Positions 47,393 to 60,359 of a stretch of 64,000 nucleotides of DNA are shown piece by piece. The position numbers were made by a program, and so were the translations under genes. The number at the start of each line of letters is the position of its first letter. The stretch's first letter is position 1. Under the pieces are notes generated by a model. The model had not been told where the DNA came from. It saw nothing but the letters and a program-made list of their open reading frames with translations, and ran no database searches. The DNA comes from Erigeron canadensis (lineage: Eukaryota > Streptophyta > Magnoliopsida > Asterales > Asteraceae), in assembly GCF_010389155.1 (NCBI RefSeq), contig NC_057763.1, positions 45,242,645-45,306,644 of the forward strand, read 5' to 3'.

Positions 47393-49313
47393 CTACACAT
47401 CCAACTGAGTCACTAACACGCTACCAGCTGTGTCACCAACAGATGAGTCATTATCAGAGGCATCACCTACCTCCGTCGAATCATCGGTATCATATAGAGG
47501 ATAATCAACTTTTACAACCTTCAAGTTAGATGGAAAATTGAAACCTTTAGCCTCTAAACGAGAGAAAGCCTGCGAATGAAAAAGATCAATGAGAACATTA
47601 AATAAGTTCCGCGTGGGGTAACATGCTAGAATCAGTTCCAGTTGAACCGGGTCATTTTTAAGAACGGTTAGAATAACACACACCTTGTTTATTCCTAATA
47701 ATTTAAACTATTTACACATAACTTACATAATTAAACTGCAGATCTGAATCTTTAAACATAATAGAAATGGAAGAACAAACAAAGAAATTCATAACTATAC
47801 ATGGACGCCTGGACGAGGCCATACGGTTTTCCTAGCAGTATACAAGAAAAAATTGAACCTAAGGATTGACAACAAACAGTATAGAAGAATAAACATTCTT
47901 TGCAAACTCAAGAACCCAGCAACAATCAAAAAAGAAAACGAAGGGTGGAAACTTTTAAGTGGGATCAATTAACCTCAGTCAGACAAGCATGGCTTTGTCC
48001 CATGACAGTATATAGAAATTCTAAGAGCCAATTAAATCACAATGATCTGTTTTTGGGGTTGCAATAAGTAATTCTGCTTTTGATTTTTTCTACTGGATTA
48101 ACAATAATCACGTGGCAATTATTGTGAAGAAAATGATAATTGAGATGATACGTTTAAATTATCTCTTGCTTCTAGTAGTTAATTATCTTATTCTAATATT
48201 TATTCAGAGTAGCAGTATTCGCACATCCAAGCGACGACATTTTAATCCATAAAATTGCAATGTATTATTGCACTTTAACCGATCAATAAACTTTACAAAT
48301 GCACATATTGGAGAAAGAGAAGAACGATATACCGTATAACAAGAAATCCCAATTTTGAGCTCTTTGACATGGCGAAGGCGTAGTACAAACCTTTTAAGCA
48401 TCTCTTCTCTCTCAACTTTACGTGTAGTCTCATCATAACCCAACTTGGTATAATCTAATTCAGCTTTGACTAAAGAAGACAAATCTCACAACAAAATCTT
48501 CCATAACAAAAAAGTACCATAGATTTTGAGTGATGATATATAAGGAGCATTGATTTCAATAACATTGTCAAGATCCATATTTTCCTCCTCTGGACAATAT
48601 CCAGAGATCACCAAGTTCTTAACACTCTTGGAAGTAATATTGAGCAATGAATAACCACAACACATATCTAATGTCAAAGTGTCCAATATAGGGCTCCCAG
48701 ATAGTATATCTTCAATCAAATCATGGTCTAATCTCACACTTGAAATAGTTAAATGGGTAAGGTTACTCCAACTAATGGCCCCCCCGGTTGGATTAAATAA
48801 GCAGTTTTCTAAATGAAGATGGGTAAAATGGGAGTTGATGAAAAAACAATCATCTTCCAATACAAACTGATCCGTATCTTCCTTAAACCTTAAATCTAAG
48901 CAAAATTGTTGGACTTTACAACTAGTTGCAAAACGAACCCAATTATCGACATGGGATTGGAACCATCTATTATAATTGGCACTAACACTGAACTTAGTGA
49001 GATTCTTACGTTGGCATTGAGTTAGGGTTTTATCAACCCACATATAGAAATCAGGTAACGGTTTATAATCGAAAAAACGGTATCCTTCAAAATCGTAATC
49101 AGTAAAATGAAGACAAGGAAGTGAAGCCCAAAGATGTTGCCATCGTTTGGAAAGGGCACCTGTTCTGATGGCGTATTTTGTGGACTCTAAACGAGCAAGG
49201 ATTTCATCGATGATCAAACCATCAGGTAAGGAACTAATTCTATCCTTTTTTTCTTCTGGGTCTTCTTGTTGGGTTTTCATCCGTTTTGGAGGTGGTTCTT
49301 TTTTAACTTCCAT
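47393..49313 (-). pseudogene. F-box/LRR gene (cluster gene 3) with in-frame TGA
   Basis: Exon 1 is 49313-48333 and exon 2 is 47569-47393, with good splice sites. The start is ATG 49313. A longer frame to 49391 starts only at TTG. The N-terminus has a basic patch (PPPKRMKTQQ), then the F-box ([31 protein letters not shown]) and LRR-like segments. A TGA at 48486-48488 ends the protein after KILL, near residue 275. The same frame then continues soundly (DLSSLVKAELDYTKLG, LRHVKELKIG) into a normal donor and an acidic tail exon. A single stop in an otherwise kept frame suggests recent loss, or a shorter protein still made. Confidence 0.75.
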
Positions 49314-49566
49314 GGCATCGATGATCAAACCATCAGCTGTTTTTTTTTTGTTTGCTGAAAATACTACAACTAAACTGACAATCTGCCCCAAATGTTATCA
49401 GAAATGATAAGGGTTCTTTTGGCCCCCATAAAGTTCACATACATACACTTCTGTCCTTAAGTTTAAATACGAGACTCTCTAACTATTCTCGAGTTTTTAT
49501 TAAAATAGAAGAAAGGAGAAGATTGAATAGAGGAGGAAATAATAGAAAATTACATAAAAAAGAGGC

Positions 49567-49854
49567 ATTCTTGGGTTGAAAGAAAATAAAAGAAAGTTGA
49601 TAATTGAATGTATTCTTGAGTTAGAAGGGAAGGAAAAGAAAGGGTAAAAAAATACAATTTTACATTTATAGCCTTGTAGTAATTAAAACCTTTATATAAG
49701 TTTGAGGAAAGTGGCAAGAAAGTTTTGGGATCAATACACTCTATTTTTCCCTTTTTTTCCCTTCCTTTTCTTTTAAAACAAAAACTCAAGAATACAAAAA
49801 CTAAAAATTTCTTACCCTTTCTTTTATTATCTCCACAAAATAAAACTCAAGAAT
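49567..49854. mobile_element. Nested or overlapping MITE copies
   Basis: Left ends attcttgggtt (49567) and attcttgagtt (49612) are answered by inverted ends aactcaagaat at 49783-49793 and 49844-49854. The inner pair continues as gggaaggaaaagaaaggg and its near-complement, so 49612-49793 can fold into a hairpin. The same ends occur near 14455-15109. Confidence 0.55.
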
Positions 49855-49917
49855 GGAGTCAACTTACAAGTTACAACTATACATTTCATTAGATTCTATA
49901 CATACGGGCTCATATTA

Positions 49918-50290
49918 TTTATACTATATTATAAAGCAAATAGGGTTTCAACTTTCAATTTCAACAATGTATACATGATAATACATAATGTATCATACAT
50001 CAATGCCTACAACTTTCTCTGTCCTCCAATTCTTTCAAAATCTTTTATCTCAAAAACCGTACATCGATAAATTATAAAAAGTATATGGGTGTTCTTAAAA
50101 TTTCATGCTCTTTCATTAGAAATGTCATTCGATATACTTTCGACGAATTTTTAAATCTGAGGTTGGAGCCCGTACGGCTAAGATATTTGGCTATGACACT
50201 CTATGACATATTATCTCCTATGACCTATCATAGGCTATGACCTATCACCATAACCATTTTACCGCCGTAACGTACGGGTACTTCCTTCGT
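49918..50290 (+). mobile_element. Non-autonomous Helitron-like element, copy A
   Basis: It starts near tatactatattataaagcaa and ends at ccgccgtaacgtacgggtac, matching copy B at 9850-10240 in opposite orientation. Many shared words lie in the same order. It codes for nothing. Confidence 0.5.
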
Positions 50291-50707
50291 ATTTTCAAGT
50301 TTTTAACGAATGAACAAATCATACTTTTGACAACATGATGTATGAATATTCTCTATAAATATGAAGTATCAAAATTAAACATGTAATAGTTTACAACAAA
50401 CAATCCATTTGGGTAAAGGTTGAAAGGGGACTCTGTTTGGATTGTTAGATATAAGGATAATAAAACCTGGAGTTGAAGAAATATTTTAAAGGAGAAATAA
50501 TTGTTCTATCAAATTGTGGTATGATAAACGGTGTAGGAGGGCCCTTTTTGCATGTATATTTCTGGTGCAATGATTAATAGTGCTACTAGAATTAGTCATC
50601 AAGCTAGTGCTGCTGATATGATTTATGATGGCAAAATAGCAAATGAATTCAACCATCGACATGAGATTCAAACCGACTGACTAAACCAATTGTTGTTGTA
50701 TTCTTAA

Positions 50708-50930
50708 GAGGGTGTTTGGGATTGCGTTATAAGATGGTTATTTGATTATACGTATGTAAAACGCAAATAATCTAAAAAAGTGTTTGTATGAAAAAGTGAT
50801 TATTGGCTATAAAAACGCAGTTTTGAAGAAGCATGTACCTAAATGCTTTTTCAAAACGCAGATTTGAAAATGCATAATCTATTTTGAAAACGCAGATTTT
50901 GTTTTGTAATCGCAATACCAAACACCCCTA
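50708..50930. mobile_element. MITE with ggtgtttgg ends
   Basis: The left gagggtgtttgggattgcg and, in reverse, the right aggggtgtttggtattgcga form inverted ends of about 20 bp. The interior repeats aacgcag. It is 223 bp long, and the target duplication is not clear. Confidence 0.65.
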
Positions 50931-51421
50931 AATCCAGTACCCATGTTCAAGAAACACTGCTATCATTGTTCTTGTGGCAAAATATTTGAACATATTATTA
51001 TCTTACATTAAAAAGTATGAAAATTTGAGGAAGTGGGTGCAATCTGTTCTTTAATTATTTTATTTTTTTTCTTGAATAAAAGTGGTGATTGAACTCACAT
51101 GCCTCTTTCATTGTTCGGTAGAAATGTGCAACCTGTTCTTTAATTATTCATCAGTCATTATAACTCAGTTTTTACACCCCCACATTGAGTGGCATCCTAC
51201 CTAATTTACTAAACAAAATAAAGCTAAAGGGATTCAAAAATAGCAGGAGAGATGGAGCCAAGGTCAGGTTATGGAAGTGGAATTGAATAACCAAAAGCTA
51301 ACAAACAAAGAACATAACATAAAATATGAAACATCATAACTTGGAATCTTCTAGATTATATGCAGTGGGGAGTAACAAGAATTCAAAGTGTAGTTTAACA
51401 AGGGATTCAAAGTGCCATCAG

Positions 51422-54400
51422 TCAATTAACCTCATCAGCTTCAGGACCATCATCAAAAACTAGTTCCTCTGAATCTCTGCTTTCATCTGAGTCACTATTA
51501 GAAGCATCACTATCAGATGAGCCATTATCAGATGACTCGTTATGAGACGAGTCATTATCAGATGACTCGTTATGAGACGAGTCATTATCACAGCCATCAA
51601 CTAGCTCCATGGAATCACTATCGGAGTATAAAGGTGAAGCAGCATCCAGAATTTGCAAGTTCGGTGGAAAAATGAAACCTTTAGCTGTCAAACGAGTGAG
51701 AGCCTGCCAATGGAGATAACAGAAATAAGAACTTACTTTCTGATGCAGGTATGAATTAATTATGGAGATGGCAATTTGGGTTGTCTAGGTAAGATGCTAA
51801 AAAGAGTTCAGGTTAAAAAAAATCATTTTTCAGCCTAGGGTGACAAACATTCTTTTTCTTTTGTCTAATAATTTAAACTAATCAGTAATCACCCATTATT
51901 TAAAATTACAGTATGATATTATCACATAAAAGACGCACCCAATAACAAAAAATGAAGAAACAATCTCATTCATACTCCATAGATGAGTTCCGATTAAGGA
52001 ATACTCGGACATATTCTTAAGAGTGAGCTTACATGTGCAATCCAAATGATTATTTTCACTTGATATAACAATATTTCATTTCATGTGTAAAGTGATTCTG
52101 CTTTTGATTTTCTGACTGGTTAGATTCAAAATAATCTGAAAAGCAGGTGGCAAGTTAATGAGTAAGAAAACTGATTAGTAAGACTAGATCACACAGCTGA
52201 TTATCTTATTCTAAGAATCCTTCAAGTAGCAATAATCACTTAATATGCACATCTAAAAAACCCATTTTTAATCCTTTAAGTATAGCAATATGTTATTGAC
52301 ATTGTACGTTTTGACTTGAAACTATTAGAATATAATTTAGGTTAGTGTGGCTCAACCAAATTGCACATATAGGTCGGGGTCCATTAGACTTTAGTATTGT
52401 ATCTGATATATGCTTATCAATGTATAATACAATATACAGTGGCGGAAGTGCGGAACCAGGATTCCGAGGATTCCGAGTGACCCGTAGCACAAATATTTTA
52501 ACATTAGCCTCGTATTCATGCAAAGTAACGCTAATTACTAGATAGTTGCGATGTTACATGCTAATTCTGTTTTTAATACTTTGGGTCGACATTTGTAATA
52601 AGTCATAAGTCGAGGGGGTGTTTGTGTAATTAGGGAGGCAGTTATTTTGGTCGATTTGAATATTTAAAAGGGAACGGCTATATATATAAGCCTAATACCT
52701 ATTATATCATATATGAATATACAAAAATTAATCCAATCTCTCTCTAAATTCTTCCTTTCTCTGATTTCCATCTATCAATTGGTATCAGAGCCGTCGTTTC
52801 TCGACGGTTTCTGATTCCGATTATCGCTACGATCATCTTCTCCGGCTGAAATTCCAGTGAACGATTCAAATCTTCTTCTAAATTGAATCAATGACGAGAT
52901 CTCAACCGCCTGAACCTGATCGTGTTCAACAACAACTAAACGCAGCTCAGGATACGATTATTGATCTCACAGCAGCTGTGGAAAAGCTTCAAGCGAGTGT
53001 AGCCGCCATGGAAGCTCAAAGACAACAATTCAATGCTCAAGCGGAGGGAAATCGATTCAGTAACAATCGCCTTACACAAATGGAGTTTCCGAAGTTTGAA
53101 GGTGATCGACGTGGGTGAACATTTCTTCACAATTGATAATACACTGGCGGCGAGCAAAATCCGATATGCTGCAATTCACATGACTGGCCGTGCTCTGAGC
53201 TGGCATCAAGCTTATGCGTTCCAGTGGCAAAACGATGGATCAAATGGAATGGACGGAGTATTCTAGGTCAATAACGGCTCGATTTGGTCAAAATCTAGTA
53301 GAGGATGCCATGGGAGCTTTAAAAGCCCTAACTCAAACAAGTGAACTCGACGATTAATGTGATGCTTTTGATTCATTGTTGAATAAGGTGACTATATGTG
53401 AAGAATACTCTAATAGCATGTTTATAGGACTTAAGCCAGAAATTAAGTGCATAATCAAAATGTTTAAACCTAAGACATCGAAGGATACCTATACCTTAGC
53501 TAAGCTTCAAAATCAAAGTAATAAGGCTTTAGGTAGATCCAGTGATAGTTTTAGCACTTCTTACAACTATAAGGCTGCCAATAATAGGACAAACACTCTT
53601 ACTAGCCATGCTAAACAGCCTCTGCTCAATAATCCTGCTAGTCCTCCTATTTCAAATGCTATAGTACCTAAGAGAGTAACTAATAGGTTTATGGATGAGA
53701 AAAGGGCAAAAGGAGAGTGTTTCTAATGCAATGAGAAGTTTGTGGCAGGGCATAACAAGATTTGTAAGGAGAAGAGACAGTTATTCTTAGTTGAGGTGGA
53801 GGATGGACCTGAGGATGGAAGCGAGTTGGTAGAATTGGCTCCTGAATTGTTGACTGTGGAAGGTGCTCCTCAAATATCATTAAATGCAATATTAGGCATT
53901 GCTTCCTATAATACAATGTAGATTGTGGGCACTATTGGTACTAGAACCCGGCACATTCTCATTGATAGTGGTTCTACTCATAATTTCATGAGTTAAAATG
54001 TGGCAGCAAGGTTACATAGTGTGATTACACAAATTCCCAATGTGTTGGTGACTGTGGCAGATGGTAATAGTATGGAATGTGCTAAGATTTGTAAGAATTT
54101 TAAATGGAGTACGCAGGGAACTTGGTATACTGATGATATCTAAACAATTATGATATTGTGTTGGGAGTTCAATGGTTGGCACCTCTAGGGGATATTATTT
54201 GGAACTTTGAGCAATTGACCATGAAATTCACCACGGAGGGACAGGAACACATACTTAAGGGAAAGCAAAGTCAATCAATGAGTATTTGTTCTATGGAAAA
54301 GATGGATTTTCTGCTAAATACTCAAAAACAAGTAGCTCAAGCACAATTGTTTACCATCAATGAACCCACACAAGCGCAACAGCTTTATCAGCCTGTGGTT

Positions 54401-57400
54401 CATAAATTACAAGCTATTGCAGAGGAGGAATTAACCTTGTTATTATCAAAATATCCAGATGTTTTCGAGATACCAAAGGGCTTACCTTCGGTTAAACCTA
54501 TTGAGCATAAGATACACTTGAAAAAGGGAACCAAGGACTTAAATTTGAAGCCATATAGATACCCCAAAGTTCAGAAGGATGTGATAGAGCAGATGACTCA
54601 AGAACTTTTAGAGTCAGGAGTGACTAGGAACAACACAAGTTCCTTTGCAGCACCAGTAGTCTTGGTAGAAAAGAAAGATGGTTCCTGGAGGATGTCCATT
54701 GACTACAGAAGATTAAATGAAGCAACTGTTAAGGATGTTTTTCCAATACCTTTCATTGAAGAATTATTAGATGAACTGCAAGGTGCTGTGGTATTTTCAA
54801 AACTGGATTTAAGATCTGGATACCATCAAATTAGAATGGCTGAAGAAGATATATATAAGACAGCCTTCAAAACACATCAGGGGCACTTTGAGTTTTTAGT
54901 TCTCCCTTTTAGGTTAACTAATGCCCTTGCAACCTTCCAATCACTCATGAATCACACTTTTAAGGAGGTATTAAGGAAGTGTGCACTTGTTTTATTTGAA
55001 TCTTTGATGACATATTGGTTTATAGTGGGAGTTGGAATAAGCATTTAAGCAACCTACAAACTGTTTTGGATCTCATGAGAATAAATTCATTGAAAGCAAA
55101 AAAATCAAAATGCTCATTTGCAGGGGAGAGAGTAGAGTATTTAGGTCACATTAAAGAAGGGGTAGCCACTAATCCATCTAAGGTGGTCGCAATTAAAGAG
55201 TGGCCTGTTCCTATTAATGTCAAACAACTCAAGGATTTTTAGGTTTGTCAGGATATTATAGGAGGTTTGTGAAAAATTTTGGAATAATAGCAAGGCCTCT
55301 CACTGACTTATTGAAGAAAGATGGTTTTAAATGGGGAGCAGAAGCTCAGTCAGCCTTCCAAACACTTAAAGAAGCTCTTAGCTCTCTTCCTGTTTTAAGA
55401 TTCCCAGACTTCAACAAGATGTTTGTGGTGGAGACTGATGCCTCTTCCAAAGGGATAGGAGTTGTTTTGATGCAGGATGGACATCCTATTGCATATATTA
55501 GTAAGGCTTTGTCAGAAAGACAACAAGGATGGTTAGTGTATGAGAAAGAGTTGTTCGCAATCTTGTTAGCAGTCAAGCAGTGGCATCATTACTTAGCCAA
55601 CAACCACTTTATGATCAAAACTGGTCATAGAAGTTTGAAGTACTTGTTGGAGCAGAAGGTAGCCACACCTTTGCAGCAAAAATGGTTATCTAAACTATTG
55701 GGATATAATTATGAGATTGGTTATAAACAAGGAATGGATAATATAGTAGCTGATGCTTTAGGTTGAAATTTTGCAGATAGGAATGAGTTCTATTAATGAC
55801 CTTTTATGGGAAAGAATTCAAAATTCTTGGAAGGATAATCCAGAATTGCAAGCACTGATTACCAAATTGGAAAAAGGAGAGGTAATACCCCATAGGTCGT
55901 GGGATGGAACAGTTTTGAGAAGAAAAAAGAAATTGCTCATAACTAAAGACAAAAATTTGAGAAGTGACATAATAGCTTATTGTCACTCCTCTGTTGTTGG
56001 TGGTCACTCTGGAATTGTACCTACATTGGTCAAGTTGAAGGAGTTTTTTTTAGTGGAAAGGGTGTTTGAAGGATGTCAAGTTGTTTATAAAAGAGTGTCA
56101 AATCTGCCAGAGATCCAAATATGAGACTATAACAGTGCCACAATCCATTTTTACTGATATTGCAATGGATTTATATCTGGATTTTCAAAGGTGCAGGGTA
56201 CAGACAACATTCTGGTGGTTGTGGATAGGCTGACCAAATATGGTCACTTTTTACCACTAAGTCATCCTTATACAGCTTCAACTATTGTTGCTACTGTCAT
56301 GGATAATATCTTTAAACTTCATGGCTGCCCTTCTACCATAGTGAGTGACAGAGATCCTATCTTTATGAGCCAATTCTGGAAGGAGTTTATGAGGTTGCAG
56401 GGCATAGAATTAGCAATGTCTTCGGCTTATCACCCACAAAGTGATGGTAAGTATTGAATCGATGTTTGGAAGCCTACTTAAGGAACATGTGCATGGATAC
56501 TCCTCTGCAATGATTGAAATGGGTACCTTTAGCCCAATGGTGGTACAACACTTTGTGGCATTCTGCCATTAAGATGTCTCCCCATGAGGCTCTCTATGGT
56601 GTGAAACCAAATATCCACATTCCTTACATTCCTAGTGATACTGCCATTGCTGCAGTGGAAGAAGTGCATCGTGATAGGGAGGCTATGATAGTATGATCAA
56701 AAAACTGAAAATGAATTTGGAAGGAGCACGAAATCGAAGCAGTTGGCTGATATGCATAGAAGTGATAAGAGAGTTTGCTGCAGGAGACTGGGTTTATGTC
56801 AAGCTCCATCCTTTTGCTCAACATTCTTTGAAGACACGTCATAACTGGAAATTGTCACCAAAATACTTTGGTCCCTTCTTGATTTTGAAACGAGTTGGAC
56901 AGGTGGCATACAAGTTGGATTTGCCTGAATCTGCTCAAATTCACCACACTTTCCATGTATCACTGCTCAAGAGAGCTCATGGTTTGCTTAAACAGAATGT
57001 GACTTTACCCACTGGACCCAGATTCTGTTGCAGCCACGAGCAGTGTTGGATAGGAAGGTGATTAAGAAGAATGGCAAGGTTGATGTTCAAGTGTTGGTGC
57101 ATTGGAATGATTTACCAGTTACTGAAGCATCTTGGGAATCACTGGAAGAGCTCAAGCTTCGATTTCCTACCTTTGAATTTTGAGGACAAAATTCTTATAA
57201 GGGGAAACTATTGTTACATGTTAATTCTGTTTTCAATACTTTGGGTCGACATTTGTAATAAGTCATAAGTCGAGGGGGTGTTTGTGTAATTAGGGAGGTG
57301 GTTATTTTGGTCGGTTTGAATATTCAAAAGGGAACGGCTATATATATAAGCCTAATACCTATTATATCAGATATGAATATACAAAAATTAATCCAATCTC

Positions 57401-58850
57401 TCTCTAAATAAATCTGATTTCTATTATATCAGATTTTTAAGCATTTGTAACGATTTTATTTTTAGCATTTTATAAGAGTTTTAGTACTTTTGTTAGTTTT
57501 ATTTCCCATTTAGTTACTAAAAAACATCTCTATAAGCTTTTTGCTATAAAAATCTTTCAAAAGTTTAAAGCCACGTTGACCGGTGTCCCAAAATTCGTTA
57601 AACCGTAGCACCAATAAAAAAAATCAACGTATTTCGGAAAAGTATTTCGGAAAAATTTACACGACATGAGTTGAGCGGACCTGTAGCCCGGGCTACCCCT
57701 CGGCTTAGTGTAGTTCCACCCCTGACAATATACCTATGGGGGATTCAATTATTTTACATTGACAAGTTAAATACTATTACTAATGGCTATTGATCAATAA
57801 ACTTTACAAATACACATATTGGCAAGCGATAATAAAGCATACCTTAACACAAAATTTTCCAATTTTAACCTCTTTGGCATGGCGAAGGTGTAGTATAAAC
57901 CTTTTAAGCATCTCTTCTTCCTCTTCTTTAGATGACTTCTCATAATACCCGCACTTGGTATAATTCAAACTGACTTTCACTAAAGAAGACACCTCCAGTA
58001 ACAAAAGCTTCGCTAACATCAAACTATCTATGATTGTTAGCGATGAAATATAAGGAGCATTGATTTCGATAATATCGTCAAGATCATCATATTCATCTTC
58101 TTGAGCAGTGTATCCAGAGAACTCTAAGTGTTTAACACTCTTAGAAGTAATATCGAGCCGTGAATAACCATAGCAACAATCCAACCTCAACGTGTCCAAT
58201 AGAGGACTCCCGGATAATATATTTGCAATCAAATCATGGCTTAACTTCCCATTTGAAATAGACAAACTAGTAAGGTTAGCCCAAGAAATGGGGCCGGTTG
58301 GATCGTATACGCATTCTCCTAAATGGAGATGGGTAAAATGGGAATTGTTGAAAAACGAGCCGTCTTTCAATACAAACTCATCTTCATCATCATTCATATT
58401 CCATAAACTTAAGAAAAGGTCTTGGACTTCATGGTTGGTAATATATCGAATCCAATTGTTGACTTGAAACTCAAACCGATTATCGTAAGTGGCACTGAGA
58501 TGAAATTTATTGAGTTTATTTAACTGGTGGTGAGTTAGGGTTGTGTTAACTGACAAATAGAAATCTAAGGGGGGCTGATTGTGATGTATGAAGGTAAGAT
58601 TAGGGACTAATGTCCAAAGATGTTGCCAACGTTTAGAAAGAGTACCTGTTCTGATTGCGTCTTTTGTGTAGTCTAAACGAGATAGGATTTCTTCGATAAT
58701 TAAACAATCTGGCAACAAACTTATTCTATCTTCACCTCCTCCTGCCGAGTCAGATGTTTGTTGTTGGGTTTTGATCCGTTTTGGATGTTTTAGTTGCACA
58801 CTTGTTTCCATGGTGTCACCGGAGCTTTTGTTGTTGTCGGTTTCCTCCAT
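51422..58850 (-). CDS. F-box/LRR protein (cluster gene 4), intron carries nested transposons
   Basis: Exon 1 is 58850-57843 and exon 2 is 51703-51422, giving 429 residues. The ATG at 58850 is the only start in frame. It has a basic patch ([11 protein letters not shown]) and the F-box at about residues 41-85 ([31 protein letters not shown]). LRR-like segments follow ([41 protein letters not shown]), then the tail exon [16 protein letters not shown] and a Ser/Asp/Glu-rich acidic end. The likely role is an SCF substrate receptor of unknown target. The 6.1 kb intron holds a hAT-like element with a Gypsy element inside, both outside the splice sites. The tail carries a 30 bp tandem repeat. Confidence 0.82.
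52437..57724. mobile_element. hAT-like element split by the Gypsy insertion
   Basis: The left end is CAGTGGCGGAAGTGC. The right end, read in reverse, is CAGGGGTGGAACTACAC. The 8 bp duplication acaatata lies at 52429-52436 and 57725-57732 and is perfect. Without the retrotransposon the element is only about 410 bp, so it is non-autonomous. Its two halves are 52437-52551 and 57432-57724. Confidence 0.75.
52552..57431 (+). mobile_element. Ty3/Gypsy chromovirus-type retrotransposon, defective
   Basis: LTRs lie at 52552-52777 and 57212 to about 57431 and share most of about 200 bp with some seven differences, so it is older than the Copia element. The last part of the 3' LTR is altered and no target duplication was found. 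The primer site tggtatcagagcc starts at 52780. Gag starts at 52891 and is frameshifted near 53118. The protease [10 protein letters not shown] lies near 53970 and the reverse transcriptase near 54560-55040 ([24 protein letters not shown]). A shift occurs just before its catalytic Asp pair near 55008. RNase H lies at 55245-55766 and integrase around 56191-56457, stopped by TGA. A chromodomain-like end ([17 protein letters not shown]) lies near 57090-57180. Several stops and shifts make it inactive. Confidence 0.92.
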
Positions 58851-60359
58851 GAAATCTATGCCCTAAATAGTGAAATTGAAACGAAAGGGTTATGTTTTGA
58901 CTTTTGACCTCTATACTTCAGATCCTTTACATTTCTGCCCAAAAAACAAAATGGGTGTTTGCAACATGAGGTGATATTGATATTATTATTAGGGATAATA
59001 TCCTTGAGCCCACCCAATTATATCATTGTTTTCTTTTAGGCCACCAATTTATTATATGAGACTTATAGGCCACTTAAATTTATAATTTTTTTCATTTACA
59101 TCAGTTTATGCTAAAACTATAAAAGAAAAAACTGAAAATGAAAAAAAAATACCTTTTTCTTAAAATAACTTTTGTACAAAATACAAGCTAGTCCATGCAC
59201 AAAAAGACGTATATAAAGAAAACGAGTATAATAGAAGGAGGAAAAGAGTAAACAATAAAACAACAACGCAAGGAAAAATATATTTATCGTTATAGTTGCA
59301 TTGTGCCTCTAATAATGAATATGGAGATATCGATAAAGATGAAAACAAAAGAGAATAATTTTAAACCCTTGTTATCTACTAAACACACAAAACATAAGAA
59401 AACCTTAGCCTTTTTAGTAATTATTTTCACATTTAAAGCGTAAATTTATTTGAGGGTATATTAGTCTTGTTATATTTATAAGAGTATTATTGTCATGACA
59501 AGTTGTAAAATTTTTATAAATGAAATAAAATAATATTTTAGACGGCAAGAAAACAATTAGATTTTTAGGTGGCCTTTATGGTTATTATCTCATATTATTA
59601 ATAAAAGTTTTTATTTATTTTTTATTTTTTATTTTTTAATCAATTTTCGTGTATTAATTGTTTGTATATAAAGTTTTCCTCAATACTTCCAAGTTCTAAT
59701 GGTTGAAATATCATCTTATTATTTTTTTTACGGCATTCTATTCTACTTCTAATTCTAAATTACACGTATGCTTAGAAACCAGGACTCTTGAAAACCCCCT
59801 CATTAATCCACCCTCATATATGTGGGAAGTGAAACTCGAACCCAAGTAGATCCTTATATTTGTTCTACAAGATCTTTACCCTAAACATGTTTTATAAATA
59901 AAATTAATAAGCTTTTTCTAATTGAAAATACACATAAATTATTATCAGTAATCTATCAATATGGTTTGGATCAGCAGTAAACAACATGACCTGGAAGACG
60001 ACATTGAACATTTTCTTTCTTCTTTCTTTATCATTTAGGTTGACTTTAACAAAATTAATAACTCACATAATACTATTTCCTAGCAAACATATTAAGATAA
60101 ATTACAACAATAACAATATCAAATGCTTGTAAAATAAAGAGGTAATCATGGCAGCACCCTCCAGCACTGGTTCAAATATGCCTATAGAAATGGAATTTGA
60201 TAACCAAAAGCTAATAAACAAAATGATGCAGACAAAGAACATATGAAATATTAAACAACTTCATAATTTGTAATTTGCTAAATGAAACTGGGAGTAACAA
60301 AAATTCAAAGTTACATGAAAATTTTAAACAAGAATTTAAAATGCCATTAATCAATTAAC
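58851..60359. other. Spacer between F-box genes 4 and 5
   Basis: AT-rich. A possible SINE remnant on the minus strand near 59760-59890 shows a B-box-like gggttcgagtttc. About 60180-60355 is the duplicated 3' flank of the cluster. Confidence 0.45.

Larger units (their letters stand above)
49314..51421. other. Spacer between F-box genes 3 and 4, with transposon remains
   Basis: The elements listed at 49567-49854, 49918-50290 and 50708-50930 fill much of it. Next to gene 4, about 51264-51420 is the duplicated 3' flank type. No gene was found. Confidence 0.55.

Noticed and set aside
53033..53726. Separate small genes in the Gypsy region
   Set aside because: The pieces line up in order as Gag fragments in shifted frames of one defective retrotransposon.
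59755..59890. SINE on the minus strand
   Set aside because: A B-box-like gggttcgagtttc is visible, but no convincing A box, tail or duplication, so it is only mentioned within the spacer entry.
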